Source of the DNA: Bacteroidaceae bacterium
Lineage (GTDB): Bacteria; Bacteroidota; Bacteroidia; Bacteroidales; Bacteroidaceae
Direction: 5' to 3'
Length of the DNA stretch: 64,000 bases
Assembly (NCBI GenBank): GCA_024401275.1
Contig: JAKSLJ010000005.1
Span: forward strand, 62,001 to 126,000
Position numbers and translations under genes: made by a program. This document shows, in pieces, positions 1-7,773 of the stretch (position 1 is the first letter of the stretch; each line of letters opens with the position of its first letter). The notes beneath the pieces were generated by a model. The model was not told the origin of the DNA, did not search any database, and worked only from the letters and a program-made list of their open reading frames with translations.

Positions 1-152
1 GACTGCACTACGACTTCGTTCATGTTGTAGCTGCGTTCTATGGAGTCTATACGCAGAGAGTCTGCATGAGAGAGTGTCACTTTCTGTGCATTGGCAGATA
101 CGGAAAAGGCAAAGAGGAGTCCGATTGCTATGGTGGTAGCTATTGATTTCAT
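1..152 (-). CDS. exported protein, N-terminal fragment (runs off the window)
   Basis: The first 50 codons of a gene read leftwards out of the window. The protein starts with a clear Sec signal peptide (MKSIATTIAIGLLFAFSVSA, then NAQ), followed by a polar stretch ending in NMNEVVVQ. An (N/D)EVVV motif soon after the signal peptide is common at the start of the plug of TonB-dependent outer-membrane proteins, but too little is present to assign a family. It begins 126 bp after the GntR gene on the same strand, with a tandem 33-bp repeat in between. Confidence 0.7.
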   Translation of the reverse strand, partial: MKSIATTIAIGLLFAFSVSANAQKVTLSHADSLRIDSIERSYNMNEVVVQ

Positions 153-173
153 ATAATAATAGAGGGATTGGAG

Positions 174-242
174 CACCGCAGAAAACTGCGGTGGATAATC
201 TTTTCTTGTCGCAGAAAACTGCAGTGAATAATCTTTATTGTT
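174..242. repeat. two tandem 33-bp repeats, the first a perfect hairpin
   Basis: CGCAGAAAACTGCGGTGGAT at 177 is repeated in slightly changed form at 210 (CGCAGAAAACTGCAGTGAAT), and both copies continue with AATCTTT. The first copy makes an 8-bp stem (CACCGCAG/CTGCGGTG, 174-193) around an AAAA loop. It lies between the GntR gene and the next gene on the same strand, so it could be a processing or attenuation site. No strong U-tract follows. Confidence 0.6.
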
Positions 243-277
243 GGTTTGTAATGTTTGACGCAGCGATTGCCTTTTTG

Positions 278-634
278 CTACAAGTTTTCTGAGAAAAGTT
301 TCAGGATTTCCTCTTTTTCTATTCCGAGGAGCTTTACTTCTGCAACAAGCGAAGGCAGGGTTTCGTTGAGGAGTTTCTTCTTGCGCTCATTGAGGATCTT
401 CTTCTTTGCGCCTTGCATTACGAAGTAGCCTTTACCGCGCTGCATATAGATAAGCTCGGCAGCTGTGAGTCGCTCGAAGGCACGCATCGCTGTATTAGGA
501 TTTACTCCGAGGCGGACGGCAAGCTCGCGAACAGACGGCACCTGCTCGTCAACCTTGAGGTTTTCCTGTAGTATTTCTTCCTTCAGATAATCTACTATCT
601 GCATGAAGATTGGTTGTGATTCTTGGAATTTCAT
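278..634 (-). CDS. GntR family transcriptional regulator, YtrA type
   Basis: A 118-residue DNA-binding protein. The N-terminal two thirds form the GntR winged helix: PIFMQIVDYLKEEIL, then a helix-turn-helix with VPSVRELAVRLGVNPNTAMR and the wing RGKGYFV. The C-terminus is only a short helical tail with no ligand-binding domain, as in the YtrA subfamily, which usually controls a neighbouring ABC transporter. Here it is the third gene after an ATPase and a permease on the same strand, so autoregulation of that cassette is the natural guess. The start at 634 (MKFQESQP) is preferred over 649, because the extra MVNEF comes from a TTTACCATTTACC repeat just upstream. Confidence 0.9.
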   Translation of the reverse strand: MKFQESQPIFMQIVDYLKEEILQENLKVDEQVPSVRELAVRLGVNPNTAMRAFERLTAAELIYMQRGKGYFVMQGAKKKILNERKKKLLNETLPSLVAEVKLLGIEKEEILKLFSENL

Positions 635-670
635 AAATTCATTTACCATTTACCATTTACAATGTACAAT

Positions 671-1549
671 TTATCTAATCTCCTTATAGTGAAGGCGACG
701 GAAGAACCAGTAGCCGAAGCCAAGGGCAATAGCAAACGACAGAATTACGATGAAGGCATCAAACACATAGAGATAACCGAGAGCTGTCTGCTCGTTCATA
801 TTGTTGAAGAAGTCTTCCAAGAAGCTTAAATCAGCGAACTGTGCGATGGCAGAACCTACGATGAGGAATGCCCAAGAGATGACATTACTGATGACCTGGA
901 GAACGACGAGTGCCTTTATCTGTGCTTTTGTCTTGAAATATGTAACGGCAACGAAATAGCAGAGTGTCTGACCAAATAAGCCAAGAGGTATCATGCAAAT
1001 GAAGAGCACGAGGCTGAAAAACACGCCGTTAGGAACTTCATGAGGGAACGACTTTACGAATTCGCTGATACCTTCACCTATTACGCAGAATGGTTGGAAA
1101 GTTACGTCTGCATTGAATACCAGGAAGTAGATGAAAGTGATGATGTAAGCCAGCAGGTAGTAGATCAAACTACCGATGATTACACAGCCGAAGAACATTG
1201 TCAGGATAGCCCAACCCTTTTCCTTGTAAGAGGCAGGAAGGAGATTATACTGCATTGCTTCGCGCTGGAGGCAATAGCGATTGACGAGTTCAAACTGAGT
1301 TATCACGAAAGTCATGACTGTTCCGAAGATGACAGTCGAAGTGATGCTCATTGCTTCAAGTTCTCCCTGCATGTCAGCACCTTCGTAATTGAGGAACAGA
1401 CCACCGCTAGGAAGGATGTTAAAGAAGAAAATACCGATGAGAGTATAGGCGAGAACACCGATGCCGAAAGCCATCATGTAGTTTCTCTTGTTCTCTACCA
1501 TTGAATATCTCAAGAGAGATTTATATTGACTGAAATTGAAAGTGTTCAT
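671..1549 (-). CDS. ABC transporter permease, multi-span membrane protein
   Basis: A 292-residue membrane protein with six or seven hydrophobic segments, including MMAFGIGVLAYTLIGIFFF, ILTMFFGCVIIGSLIYYLL, VLFICMIPLGLFGQTLCYFV and FDAFIVILSFAIALGFGYWF. It has no nucleotide-binding motif and sits between an ABC ATPase and a YtrA-type GntR gene, so it is read as the membrane half of that exporter. The substrate is unknown. The start at 1549 (MNTFNFSQYKSLLRYSM) is chosen because the 15 extra residues of the longer frame (from 1594) fall inside a 22-bp repeat array. The 37-bp gap to the GntR start fits one transcript. Confidence 0.85.
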   Translation of the reverse strand: MNTFNFSQYKSLLRYSMVENKRNYMMAFGIGVLAYTLIGIFFFNILPSGGLFLNYEGADMQGELEAMSITSTVIFGTVMTFVITQFELVNRYCLQREAMQYNLLPASYKEKGWAILTMFFGCVIIGSLIYYLLAYIITFIYFLVFNADVTFQPFCVIGEGISEFVKSFPHEVPNGVFFSLVLFICMIPLGLFGQTLCYFVAVTYFKTKAQIKALVVLQVISNVISWAFLIVGSAIAQFADLSFLEDFFNNMNEQTALGYLYVFDAFIVILSFAIALGFGYWFFRRLHYKEIR

Positions 1550-1575
1550 ATTTGTAATTATTGGTGAAGTTAATG

Positions 1576-1795
1576 GTTTTCCAGGGAGTTTCATTTCGTT
1601 ATCCTTAGGGAAGCATATCGTTTTCTTATAAGAAACTAAGAATTTTCTAGTAAGAAAAAATAAATTTTCTTATAAGAAATTGACTCATAAGCCTAAGGAT
1701 TATCATTTGTTTCCCCAAGGATTTCGACTCGTTTTCCTAAGGATTACAACTCGTTTTCCTAAGGCTTTCGACTCGTTTCCCTATGGGTTTTGATG
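1576..1795. repeat. 22-bp periodic array 1 (10 units)
   Basis: Ten consecutive 22-bp units tile this interval without a phase break. Units starting at 1620, 1642 and 1664 carry TTTTCTTATAAGAAA or a variant. Units starting at 1686 to 1752 carry CCTAAGG or CCCAAGG with a GTTTTCC lead and a CGACT or CAACT tail. The array fills the gap between the ATPase and permease genes and overlaps the last codons of the ATPase, whose TAG stop is at 1781-1783. The same period and cores recur at 26.8, 48.4 and 59.5 kb. Confidence 0.9.
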
Positions 1796-2611
1796 GTTTC
1801 CTTTAACGATTGCGGTGAAGAGGAGTTTGAGATCAACTGGAGATTCAATGCCGGTCTTGTTCTTTATTACGGAGATATTGCCGAGGATAGAAGGTTCTGT
1901 GTAGAGAATCTCGTCGCCTTCCTCTGCCTTTCCGAATGCGTATTTCTTGCCGATTTCCTCGATTGTGTCATTCAGGAGGACAGCAGTGTTGTCGAGAATG
2001 ATTACTGCGTCGAGAATTTTCTCAATGTCGTCAACCTGGTGAGTAGAGATTATGATGGTCTTATCCTCTGTCATGCACTCAGCGATGATCTGGCGGAAAG
2101 TTGACTTTGACGGAATATCCATGCCGTTTGTCGGCTCATCCATGAAAAGGTATTTAGTGTTGCAGGCAAGTGCGAGAGAGATTATCGACTTCTTCTGCTG
2201 ACCATGCGACATTTGGGTAAGCTTCTGATTCTGTGGTACTTCAAATGCAGAAAGTGCCTTATCCAGGATATCCATGCTGAAGTTATCATAGAAAGGAGCG
2301 ACGATGCTAGCCCACTGACCGATGGTAAGCTCCGGAACAGCCTCATTTTCGCCAACGAAGCGGATGAGTTTGAGCATCTCGGTTGGTCTGCCATGAGAAT
2401 CAATTCCATCTACAAGAACAGGAGCTTGCGTAGCTGAAATTTCCAACTTTGGATTGAGGATTCCGCAAACCAGTTTGAGGAATGTTGATTTACCAACGCC
2501 GTTTTTGCCGAGAAGTCCGTAAACATGTCCTTCCTTAATCTCAAGATTGATGTTACTAAGTACCTTTTTTGTAACCAGATAGCTGTAGTTTAAGTTGCTT
2601 ATTTGTATCAT
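1781..2611 (-). CDS. ABC transporter ATP-binding protein
   Basis: A 276-residue ATPase. Walker A is GLLGKNGVGKST (residues 33-44), Walker B is YLFMDEP (about 154-160), with a D-loop TNGMD and an H-loop STHQVDD. The signature motif reads MSHGQQ, with His where LSGGQ has the first Gly; this is known in YtrB-like families and need not be inactivating. It has its own promoter (2643-2673) and is the first gene of a transcript that probably continues into the permease and GntR genes, although a 22-bp repeat array separates it from the permease. The substrate is unknown. Confidence 0.93.
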   Translation of the reverse strand: MIQISNLNYSYLVTKKVLSNINLEIKEGHVYGLLGKNGVGKSTFLKLVCGILNPKLEISATQAPVLVDGIDSHGRPTEMLKLIRFVGENEAVPELTIGQWASIVAPFYDNFSMDILDKALSAFEVPQNQKLTQMSHGQQKKSIISLALACNTKYLFMDEPTNGMDIPSKSTFRQIIAECMTEDKTIIISTHQVDDIEKILDAVIILDNTAVLLNDTIEEIGKKYAFGKAEEGDEILYTEPSILGNISVIKNKTGIESPVDLKLLFTAIVKGNHQNP

Positions 2612-2642
2612 ATTCCTAGTGTATTAGTTCATTAGTACACTG

Positions 2643-2673
2643 CAAAGGTAAGACTATTTGCTAAACTACCAAA
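2643..2673 (-). promoter_or_regulatory. Bacteroidota promoter for the ABC operon
   Basis: Read on the minus strand, TACCTTTG (2650-2643) matches the -7 element TAnnTTTG, and TTTG (2673-2670) lies 19 bp upstream as the -33 element. The ATPase start is 32 bp downstream. Confidence 0.75.
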
Positions 2674-2771
2674 CTTTTTCCTTACTTTTTTTCATTTCGA
2701 GCAGCAGATTTGCCATTTACATGACATAACTCAAATGAAATGCAACAAATACAGATAGAAAAACTAATTAA

Positions 2772-2802
2772 TTGCATTTTTAAGAGTAAATATGTAATTT
2801 TG
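2772..2802 (+). promoter_or_regulatory. Bacteroidota promoter for the capA-like gene
   Basis: TTG at 2772-2774, then 20 bp, then TAATTTTG at 2795-2802, matching TAnnTTTG. The predicted transcript has a leader of about 70 nt, which includes a small GCGAGA/TCTCGC hairpin at about 2838-2860. Confidence 0.7.
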
Positions 2803-2876
2803 CAACCGCTTCATGCAAACCAACAGATAAGATAACCCTGCGAGACGCAAAAGTTTCTCGCTCTTATATATAATAT

Positions 2877-4016
2877 ATGAAACAATTCAGCTTTATATTC
2901 ATGCTTGCCAGCATGCTTCACCTCAGTTGCGTAGCATGCCAGAATTCAAATGGCAAGACGGTTGACAATTCAACAACAGAATTCGCCAAGGCAGACTCTG
3001 TGGAGAAGCCTGCTGCGGAGCAACCAAAGGAATCAAAGAAGGACATCACTCTCTCACTTGCACTTACCGGCGACATCATGCTTGGCACAACCTACCCTAC
3101 CGTAAAACTTCCAGCAAATGACGGAAAAAATGTGCTTGACGATGTTCGCGATTTGCTCGTAAACGCAGATGTGGCACTCGGAAACCTTGAATGTGCCGTA
3201 ACCGACAGCGGTACTTGCACAAAGGGTTCAGGACCTAATGTCTATGCTTTCCGCACTCCGACAGCATTCGCCGACAGACTCAAGGAAGCTGGCTATGACT
3301 ATCTCGGTCTTGCCAACAACCACGCTAACGACTTCGGTCCTGTGGGCGTTCGCGACACTGAAGGCACTCTGAAGAAGCTTGGCATTGCATATTCCGGTCA
3401 TAAGGGCCACACTCCATTCGCAATAATCGAGCGAAATGGACTGAAGATTGCCTGCATGGCTTTCGGACAGAATGAGTATTCTATGCGCAACACAGAGTAC
3501 AACTTGCTCCGCAAAACAATAAAAGACGCTAAGGCAGCTGGTGCAGACCTCGTATTCATCTCACTCCATGGCGGTGCAGAAGGCAAGGCTCAGAGCCACA
3601 TTCCACGCCATGGTCACGAAACAGCATTTGGCGAAGACCGCGGTAATCTCCGCGAATTTGCCCACATAGCCATTGACGCAGGAGCTGACCTCATCTATGG
3701 TCATGGTCCTCATGTAACTCGCGCAGTGGAGCTCTACAAAGGTCGTTTCATTGCCTACAGCCTCGGAAACTTCGCCACTCCATACGGCATGAGCCTCACA
3801 GGCATCAGCGGTTATGCTCCTGTTGTTACGGTAAACATCAACGGCGACGGTGAATTCCTTGACGGTCAGATCCACTCATTCATCCAGCAGCCTGGCGTTG
3901 GTCCTCGCAAAGACAACTCAGGTTCTGTTGCAAAAGAAATGCGCAACCTTACTTACAGCGACATCGACGATCTCCAGATTGACGTTACAGAAACTGGCGC
4001 TATCGTAAAGAAGTAA
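2877..4016 (+). CDS. CapA family lipoprotein (poly-gamma-glutamate capsule synthesis type)
   Basis: 379 residues. The N-terminus is a lipoprotein signal (MKQFSFIFMLASMLHLSC, then VACQN; either Cys could be lipidated) followed by a polar linker. The PGA_cap metallophosphatase-like domain starts at about residue 58 and shows the family motifs in order: LTGDIMLG, GNLECAVTD, LANNHANDFG, SLHGGAEG, YGHGPHV and YSLGNFA. In Bacillus, CapA acts in export or anchoring of poly-gamma-glutamate. Many Bacteroidota carry solitary homologues of unknown role, and no capB or capC lies nearby. It is transcribed alone from 2772-2802 and ends in a terminator hairpin. Confidence 0.9.
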   Translation: MKQFSFIFMLASMLHLSCVACQNSNGKTVDNSTTEFAKADSVEKPAAEQPKESKKDITLSLALTGDIMLGTTYPTVKLPANDGKNVLDDVRDLLVNADVALGNLECAVTDSGTCTKGSGPNVYAFRTPTAFADRLKEAGYDYLGLANNHANDFGPVGVRDTEGTLKKLGIAYSGHKGHTPFAIIERNGLKIACMAFGQNEYSMRNTEYNLLRKTIKDAKAAGADLVFISLHGGAEGKAQSHIPRHGHETAFGEDRGNLREFAHIAIDAGADLIYGHGPHVTRAVELYKGRFIAYSLGNFATPYGMSLTGISGYAPVVTVNINGDGEFLDGQIHSFIQQPGVGPRKDNSGSVAKEMRNLTYSDIDDLQIDVTETGAIVKK

Positions 4017-4055
4017 GCCGAAATAGTTTGCTTATATCAAGCAAAACGGCTTTTT
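4016..4055 (+). terminator. rho-independent terminator after the capA-like gene
   Basis: AGCCG and TTTGCTT pair with AAGCAAA and CGGCT around a short loop, directly followed by TTTTTAT. It begins at the last base of the TAA stop. Confidence 0.8.
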
Positions 4056-4065
4056 ATACTCTAGG

Positions 4066-4170
4066 GGGGGTAGGTAGGTAAGTAGATTTCTTATATTACG
4101 CGAAATTTTTCACATATATATAATACATAAAATTATATAATATAAGAAATCTACTTACCTACCTACCCCC
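4066..4170. repeat. large perfect hairpin, 33-bp arms (twin copy 1)
   Basis: The left arm 4066-4098 and right arm 4138-4170 are exact reverse complements over 33 bp, beginning GGGGGTAGGTAGGTAAGTAG and ending with TTTCTTATATTA. The loop is 39 bp, AT-rich, and starts CGCGAAA. It lies in a convergent intergenic region between the capA-like gene and the GH28 gene. Confidence 0.95.
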
Positions 4171-4188
4171 TGCTTTATCTCTAAGACT

Positions 4189-4285
4189 GTAAGTAAGTAG
4201 GTAGATTTCTTATATTACGCGAATTTAATATATATATATATGCATATATAATAATGTAATATAGAAAATCTACCTACTTACTTAC
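4189..4285. repeat. large hairpin, 29-bp arms (twin copy 2)
   Basis: The left arm 4189-4217 pairs with 4257-4285 with two mismatches in 29 bp. The inner part (GTAGATTTCTTATATTACGC) is identical to the left arm of the preceding hairpin, but the outer GTAG/GTAA tetramers come in a different order. The two are therefore related copies. The loop holds an AT-dinucleotide run. Confidence 0.93.
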
Positions 4286-4295
4286 TTTCTACGTC

Positions 4296-5702
4296 TTATT
4301 TCAATCCCTCGAACTTGCAATTCTTAATATCGATCTTTGAATAGGCATCTACGTTGATGTCCTTGCCAAGATAGAAGAAAGAGGAATTGCTGATGTTGAT
4401 GTTCTTCACACACTCAAGACCTTCAAGTCCGACGCTACGGATGGCATTCTTACATCCGCGACATACTATATTATTAATATGTATATCCTGGAAGTCTGGC
4501 GCAAAGGCAAGAGTCTCAGGTTTCTGGTAAGAACCTTCCTGGTAAGTTGCCGTCTTATCAATGTAAGTGCATTCAAAACAGATAGCATCATCCGTGATGT
4601 CTGACATTACGATGTCGTAGCAGAAGATGTTCTTAGTGTAGCCGCCACGGCCAAGACCGCTCTTGAAGCGCAAACCGATGTCTGTGCTACTGAAGCGGCA
4701 GCTGCGAACAACGATGTTCTCCATACCGCCCGAAACGTCAGAACCGATAACGAAGCCACCATGAGCATGATAGACAGTATTGTCCTGAATAAGAATATCC
4801 TTGCAGGCACCCTTCTCAACACCGCTCTGTCCGGTACCACCCTTCATGCAGATACCGTCGTCGCCGGCATCAACGATAGAGTTTACAACGAGGCAGCGCT
4901 GACAGTTGCTGAGGTCTATGGCATCGCCATTCTGCGCATTCCATGGACAACGAACCGTGATTCCGTCAAGGATAATATCCTGACTCTCAAGCGGATGAAC
5001 ATGGAAACGAGGAGAATTCTGTATAGTTACGCCTTGTAGAAGCACCTTCTTGCACTTTGATATGCGGAAGATGTCCTGGCGCATAGACTCCTCCTTCAAG
5101 GCTGTTTCCGCAATATTCTCTATACCTTTTAGATTAAAAGGAAGCCAGAGATCGCCTTTCTGAGAGATTTCGCCGCCCATAGCCTTGAAGACATTCCACT
5201 CTGTATCACTGACTTTTCCGCGCTTTACAGGTCGCCAGTAAGCACCGTTTCCGTCGATTGTGCCATGTCCGGTGATTGCAATGTTCTCAGCCTTCTGAGC
5301 AGCAATCAACGGCAGACAACGACCTTTCGGATTCTTTGGGTCAAGATGGAGCTTCTTATTTGGAGTGGACATCAGGATGGCATTGCGAGAAAGATAGAGA
5401 TTCACATTGCTCTTCAGAGTGATAGGCGCTGTCAAGAACACTCCATCCGGCACAACGACCTTACCACCGCCATGCTTTGAAACCTCATCAATGGCACGCT
5501 GGATGGCCTCTGTACAAAGCGTCAAGCCGTCGCCTTTGGCTCCATATGCGTTGATATTAACCTCATAATCAGGGAAAACTGGCAACACAGCCTTCTGCAT
5601 TTGCACAGGAAGGTTTGTGTAGTAAGCGTCATAGTTTTTCTGGTCCTGAGCATTTGCCTCAAGAATGCAGAATAAAAGTAAAAGGGAAAATAGTTTCTTC
5701 AT
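4296..5702 (-). CDS. glycoside hydrolase family 28 (polygalacturonase-like), secreted
   Basis: 468 residues with a Sec signal peptide (MKKLFSLLLLFCILEANA). The mature protein has the GH28 right-handed beta-helix pattern: an N-terminal YGAKGDGLTLCTEAIQRAID region, then the catalytic motifs NGDAIDLS and AGDDGICMK (catalytic Asp residues), and a later GFVIGSDVSGG and RFKSGLGRGG where classical members have G-H-G and RIKT. The His motif is thus replaced, as in many Bacteroidota GH28 proteins. It would cleave pectic polymers or oligomers in the periplasm or at the cell surface. It starts 5 bp after the mrp stop, so it is probably co-transcribed although not functionally related. Confidence 0.92.
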   Translation of the reverse strand: MKKLFSLLLLFCILEANAQDQKNYDAYYTNLPVQMQKAVLPVFPDYEVNINAYGAKGDGLTLCTEAIQRAIDEVSKHGGGKVVVPDGVFLTAPITLKSNVNLYLSRNAILMSTPNKKLHLDPKNPKGRCLPLIAAQKAENIAITGHGTIDGNGAYWRPVKRGKVSDTEWNVFKAMGGEISQKGDLWLPFNLKGIENIAETALKEESMRQDIFRISKCKKVLLQGVTIQNSPRFHVHPLESQDIILDGITVRCPWNAQNGDAIDLSNCQRCLVVNSIVDAGDDGICMKGGTGQSGVEKGACKDILIQDNTVYHAHGGFVIGSDVSGGMENIVVRSCRFSSTDIGLRFKSGLGRGGYTKNIFCYDIVMSDITDDAICFECTYIDKTATYQEGSYQKPETLAFAPDFQDIHINNIVCRGCKNAIRSVGLEGLECVKNINISNSSFFYLGKDINVDAYSKIDIKNCKFEGLK

Positions 5703-5707
5703 AAGGG

Positions 5708-6808
5708 TTATTTGTGAGTTTCTACAATCTTTGTCTTTTCAAGTTCGCGGTTTCGCTTATTGACTACAGTAACTACCGCCTGAGCAAGAGCGAGGAAAGC
5801 CTGACCTGTAGGCAACTCCGGATGAAGTGCTGCAGGCTCGCCCTTATCGCCACTCTCACAGATAGACTGTACGATAGGAATCTGCGCAAGTAGAGGCACA
5901 TTCATTTCCTCTGCAAGCTTCTTGCAGCCGCCCTGACCGAAGATGTAGTATTTGTTCTCAGGAAGTTCGGCTGGAGTAAACCAAGCCATGTTCTCGATAA
6001 GTCCGAGGATAGGTACATTCACCTTCTCGTTGCTGTACATATCAATTCCTTTGCGAGCATCTGCAAGAGCCACCTGCTGCGGAGTAGAAACGATGACAGC
6101 GCCAGTGATAGCGAGTGTCTGAAGGAGAGTAAGATGAATGTCGGAAGTTCCAGGAGGAGTATCAAGGATGAGATAGTCAAGTTCGTCCCAATTTGCATCG
6201 GCAATAAGCTGCTTGAGAGCATTCGATGCCATACCGCCACGCCATAGAGTAGCAGTTTCCGGATCAACGAAGAAACCGATGGAAAGGAGTTTTACGCCAT
6301 ACTTTTCTATCGGCTCAATGAGATTTCTGCCGTCCACTTCAACAGCGTATGGGCGTGCATCTTCCACATTGAACATCTTTGGCACGGAAGGGCCGAAGAT
6401 GTCGGTATCAAGAAGTCCAACGCTGTAGCCAAGTCGCGCAAGTGCAATAGCAAGGTTAGCAGAAACGGTGCTCTTGCCTACTCCACCCTTTCCTGAGCTG
6501 ACGGCAACAACATTCTTTACCTTTGGCAGAAGTTTTCCAACCTCTGGGCGAGGCTTCTGCTTAGTCTCAATCTTAATGTTTACCTCAACATCCTTGCTAA
6601 CATGATAATGTATAGCAGCCTCAGCAGCCTTAACGGTTGACTTGAGGAAAGGATCTGTCTCCTTTGGGAAGATAAGAGTAAACTCCACCTTCATGCCGTC
6701 AATGCGCACATCGTCGGCAAGCATCTCGCTCTCAATGAGGTTCTTCTTTGTACCTGCATAGATTACGGTAGCGAGAGCATCTGTTATAAGTTTTGGATAT
6801 AGTGTCAT
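5708..6808 (-). CDS. mrp: Mrp/ApbC family P-loop ATPase, Fe-S cluster carrier
   Basis: 366 residues. An N-terminal MIP18/DUF59-like domain (about 1-85) precedes a ParA-like ATPase with the deviant Walker A SSGKGGVGKSTVSANLA, switch LLDTDIFGPSVP and Walker B YLILDTPPGTSD. The family loads or carries Fe-S clusters in the cytoplasm. The CxxC pair that many Mrp proteins use for cluster binding is not seen after ENMAWF; a single GQGGC follows. The gene lies between a glucosaminidase gene and a GH28 gene, with 17 and 5 bp gaps, in a run of four same-strand genes. Confidence 0.93.
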   Translation of the reverse strand: MTLYPKLITDALATVIYAGTKKNLIESEMLADDVRIDGMKVEFTLIFPKETDPFLKSTVKAAEAAIHYHVSKDVEVNIKIETKQKPRPEVGKLLPKVKNVVAVSSGKGGVGKSTVSANLAIALARLGYSVGLLDTDIFGPSVPKMFNVEDARPYAVEVDGRNLIEPIEKYGVKLLSIGFFVDPETATLWRGGMASNALKQLIADANWDELDYLILDTPPGTSDIHLTLLQTLAITGAVIVSTPQQVALADARKGIDMYSNEKVNVPILGLIENMAWFTPAELPENKYYIFGQGGCKKLAEEMNVPLLAQIPIVQSICESGDKGEPAALHPELPTGQAFLALAQAVVTVVNKRNRELEKTKIVETHK

Positions 6809-6825
6809 ATATGTCTTTATTTTAT

Positions 6826-7761
6826 TTATCTCACCCTAAGACGCTGATCTATTCTAATAGGCATATCAGGCGAGAGATCGTTCATCTTGTATAGATACTT
6901 CAAGCGAATGCCGAAATGCTGTGCAATGCCGTACATGCTATCGCCCGGCTTCACCACATAAACCATGCCTTTATATCGCTTGTCAGCCTTCTTTGCTTTC
7001 TTCTTAAGATAAACCTTTTCACCCGGATAGAGTTGGCTGTCAACATCGCGCTCATTATACTTAGCCAATTTCCGGCACGACTTATCAAGATTCCACGCTA
7101 TGGTCTTGTATGTATCACCACTTTGGGCTACGACATATGGAAGTCCGTTGTTATAGAGTATCTCGTAGTTCTTCTCGGTTATATTATCCGGATTCTTCTT
7201 TTTCTTGTTTCCGGAGTTAGCGTTCTTATTGGCGCCATTGTCATAGGCATAAAGCTGATAGCGCTCTATAATGGAAATCAGACTTTGGGCATATGTAGGA
7301 GAAGTTGCATAGCCACAAGCTTTCAGCCCATGCGCCCACGACTTATAGTCTGTCTGACTGTAAGTGAACAACCTGGCATAGCGCGGTTTCTGAAGGAATT
7401 TGCTGTGGTCTTCATAGCTTTCTCTCGCCGAATTGTAACTTCGGAAACATTCGTTCGTGGCATCGTCATCACGATACTGCTTACGGCCTTGCCAGTCGTG
7501 GCATTTTATTCCGAAATGATTATTTCCGTTTTTTGCGAGATAACTTTTGCCCGCAGCACTCTCAAGAAGACCTTGCGCAAGGGTTATTGACGCAGGGATA
7601 TGATAACGCTGCATCTGCTCAATAGCTACCGGCGCATATTTCTCGATGTAAGCATCATAGTCAGCGTTGCGATATTGAGCGGATGCAGCGAATGGCGTTG
7701 CAAGAACGAGGAGTAGTATTACAAGGAAGTGCTTCAAATGCTGTTCCTTTCTTGTGTTCAA
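6826..7761 (-). CDS. secreted glucosaminidase (GH73-like) with two LysM domains
   Basis: 311 residues. The signal peptide is HFLVILLLVLATPFAASA. The N-terminal half is a mannosyl-glycoprotein endo-beta-N-acetylglucosaminidase domain: PASITLAQGLLESAAGKS contains the catalytic Glu, followed by NNHFGIKCH and the aromatic YNSARESYEDHSKFL. Two C-terminal LysM repeats follow (VVAQSGDTYKTIAWNLDKS and VVKPGDSMYGIAQHFGI). It should cut peptidoglycan glycan chains in the periplasm during wall remodelling. It follows the CoA-ligase gene by 12 bp on the same strand. Confidence 0.93.
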   Translation of the reverse strand: MNTRKEQHLKHFLVILLLVLATPFAASAQYRNADYDAYIEKYAPVAIEQMQRYHIPASITLAQGLLESAAGKSYLAKNGNNHFGIKCHDWQGRKQYRDDDATNECFRSYNSARESYEDHSKFLQKPRYARLFTYSQTDYKSWAHGLKACGYATSPTYAQSLISIIERYQLYAYDNGANKNANSGNKKKKNPDNITEKNYEILYNNGLPYVVAQSGDTYKTIAWNLDKSCRKLAKYNERDVDSQLYPGEKVYLKKKAKKADKRYKGMVYVVKPGDSMYGIAQHFGIRLKYLYKMNDLSPDMPIRIDQRLRVR

Positions 7762-7773
7762 AAGCGCAATTTA

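Noticed and set aside
3561..3875. 104-codon minus-strand open frame inside the capA-like gene
   Set aside because: Shadow of a well-supported gene; no independent start or conserved motif.
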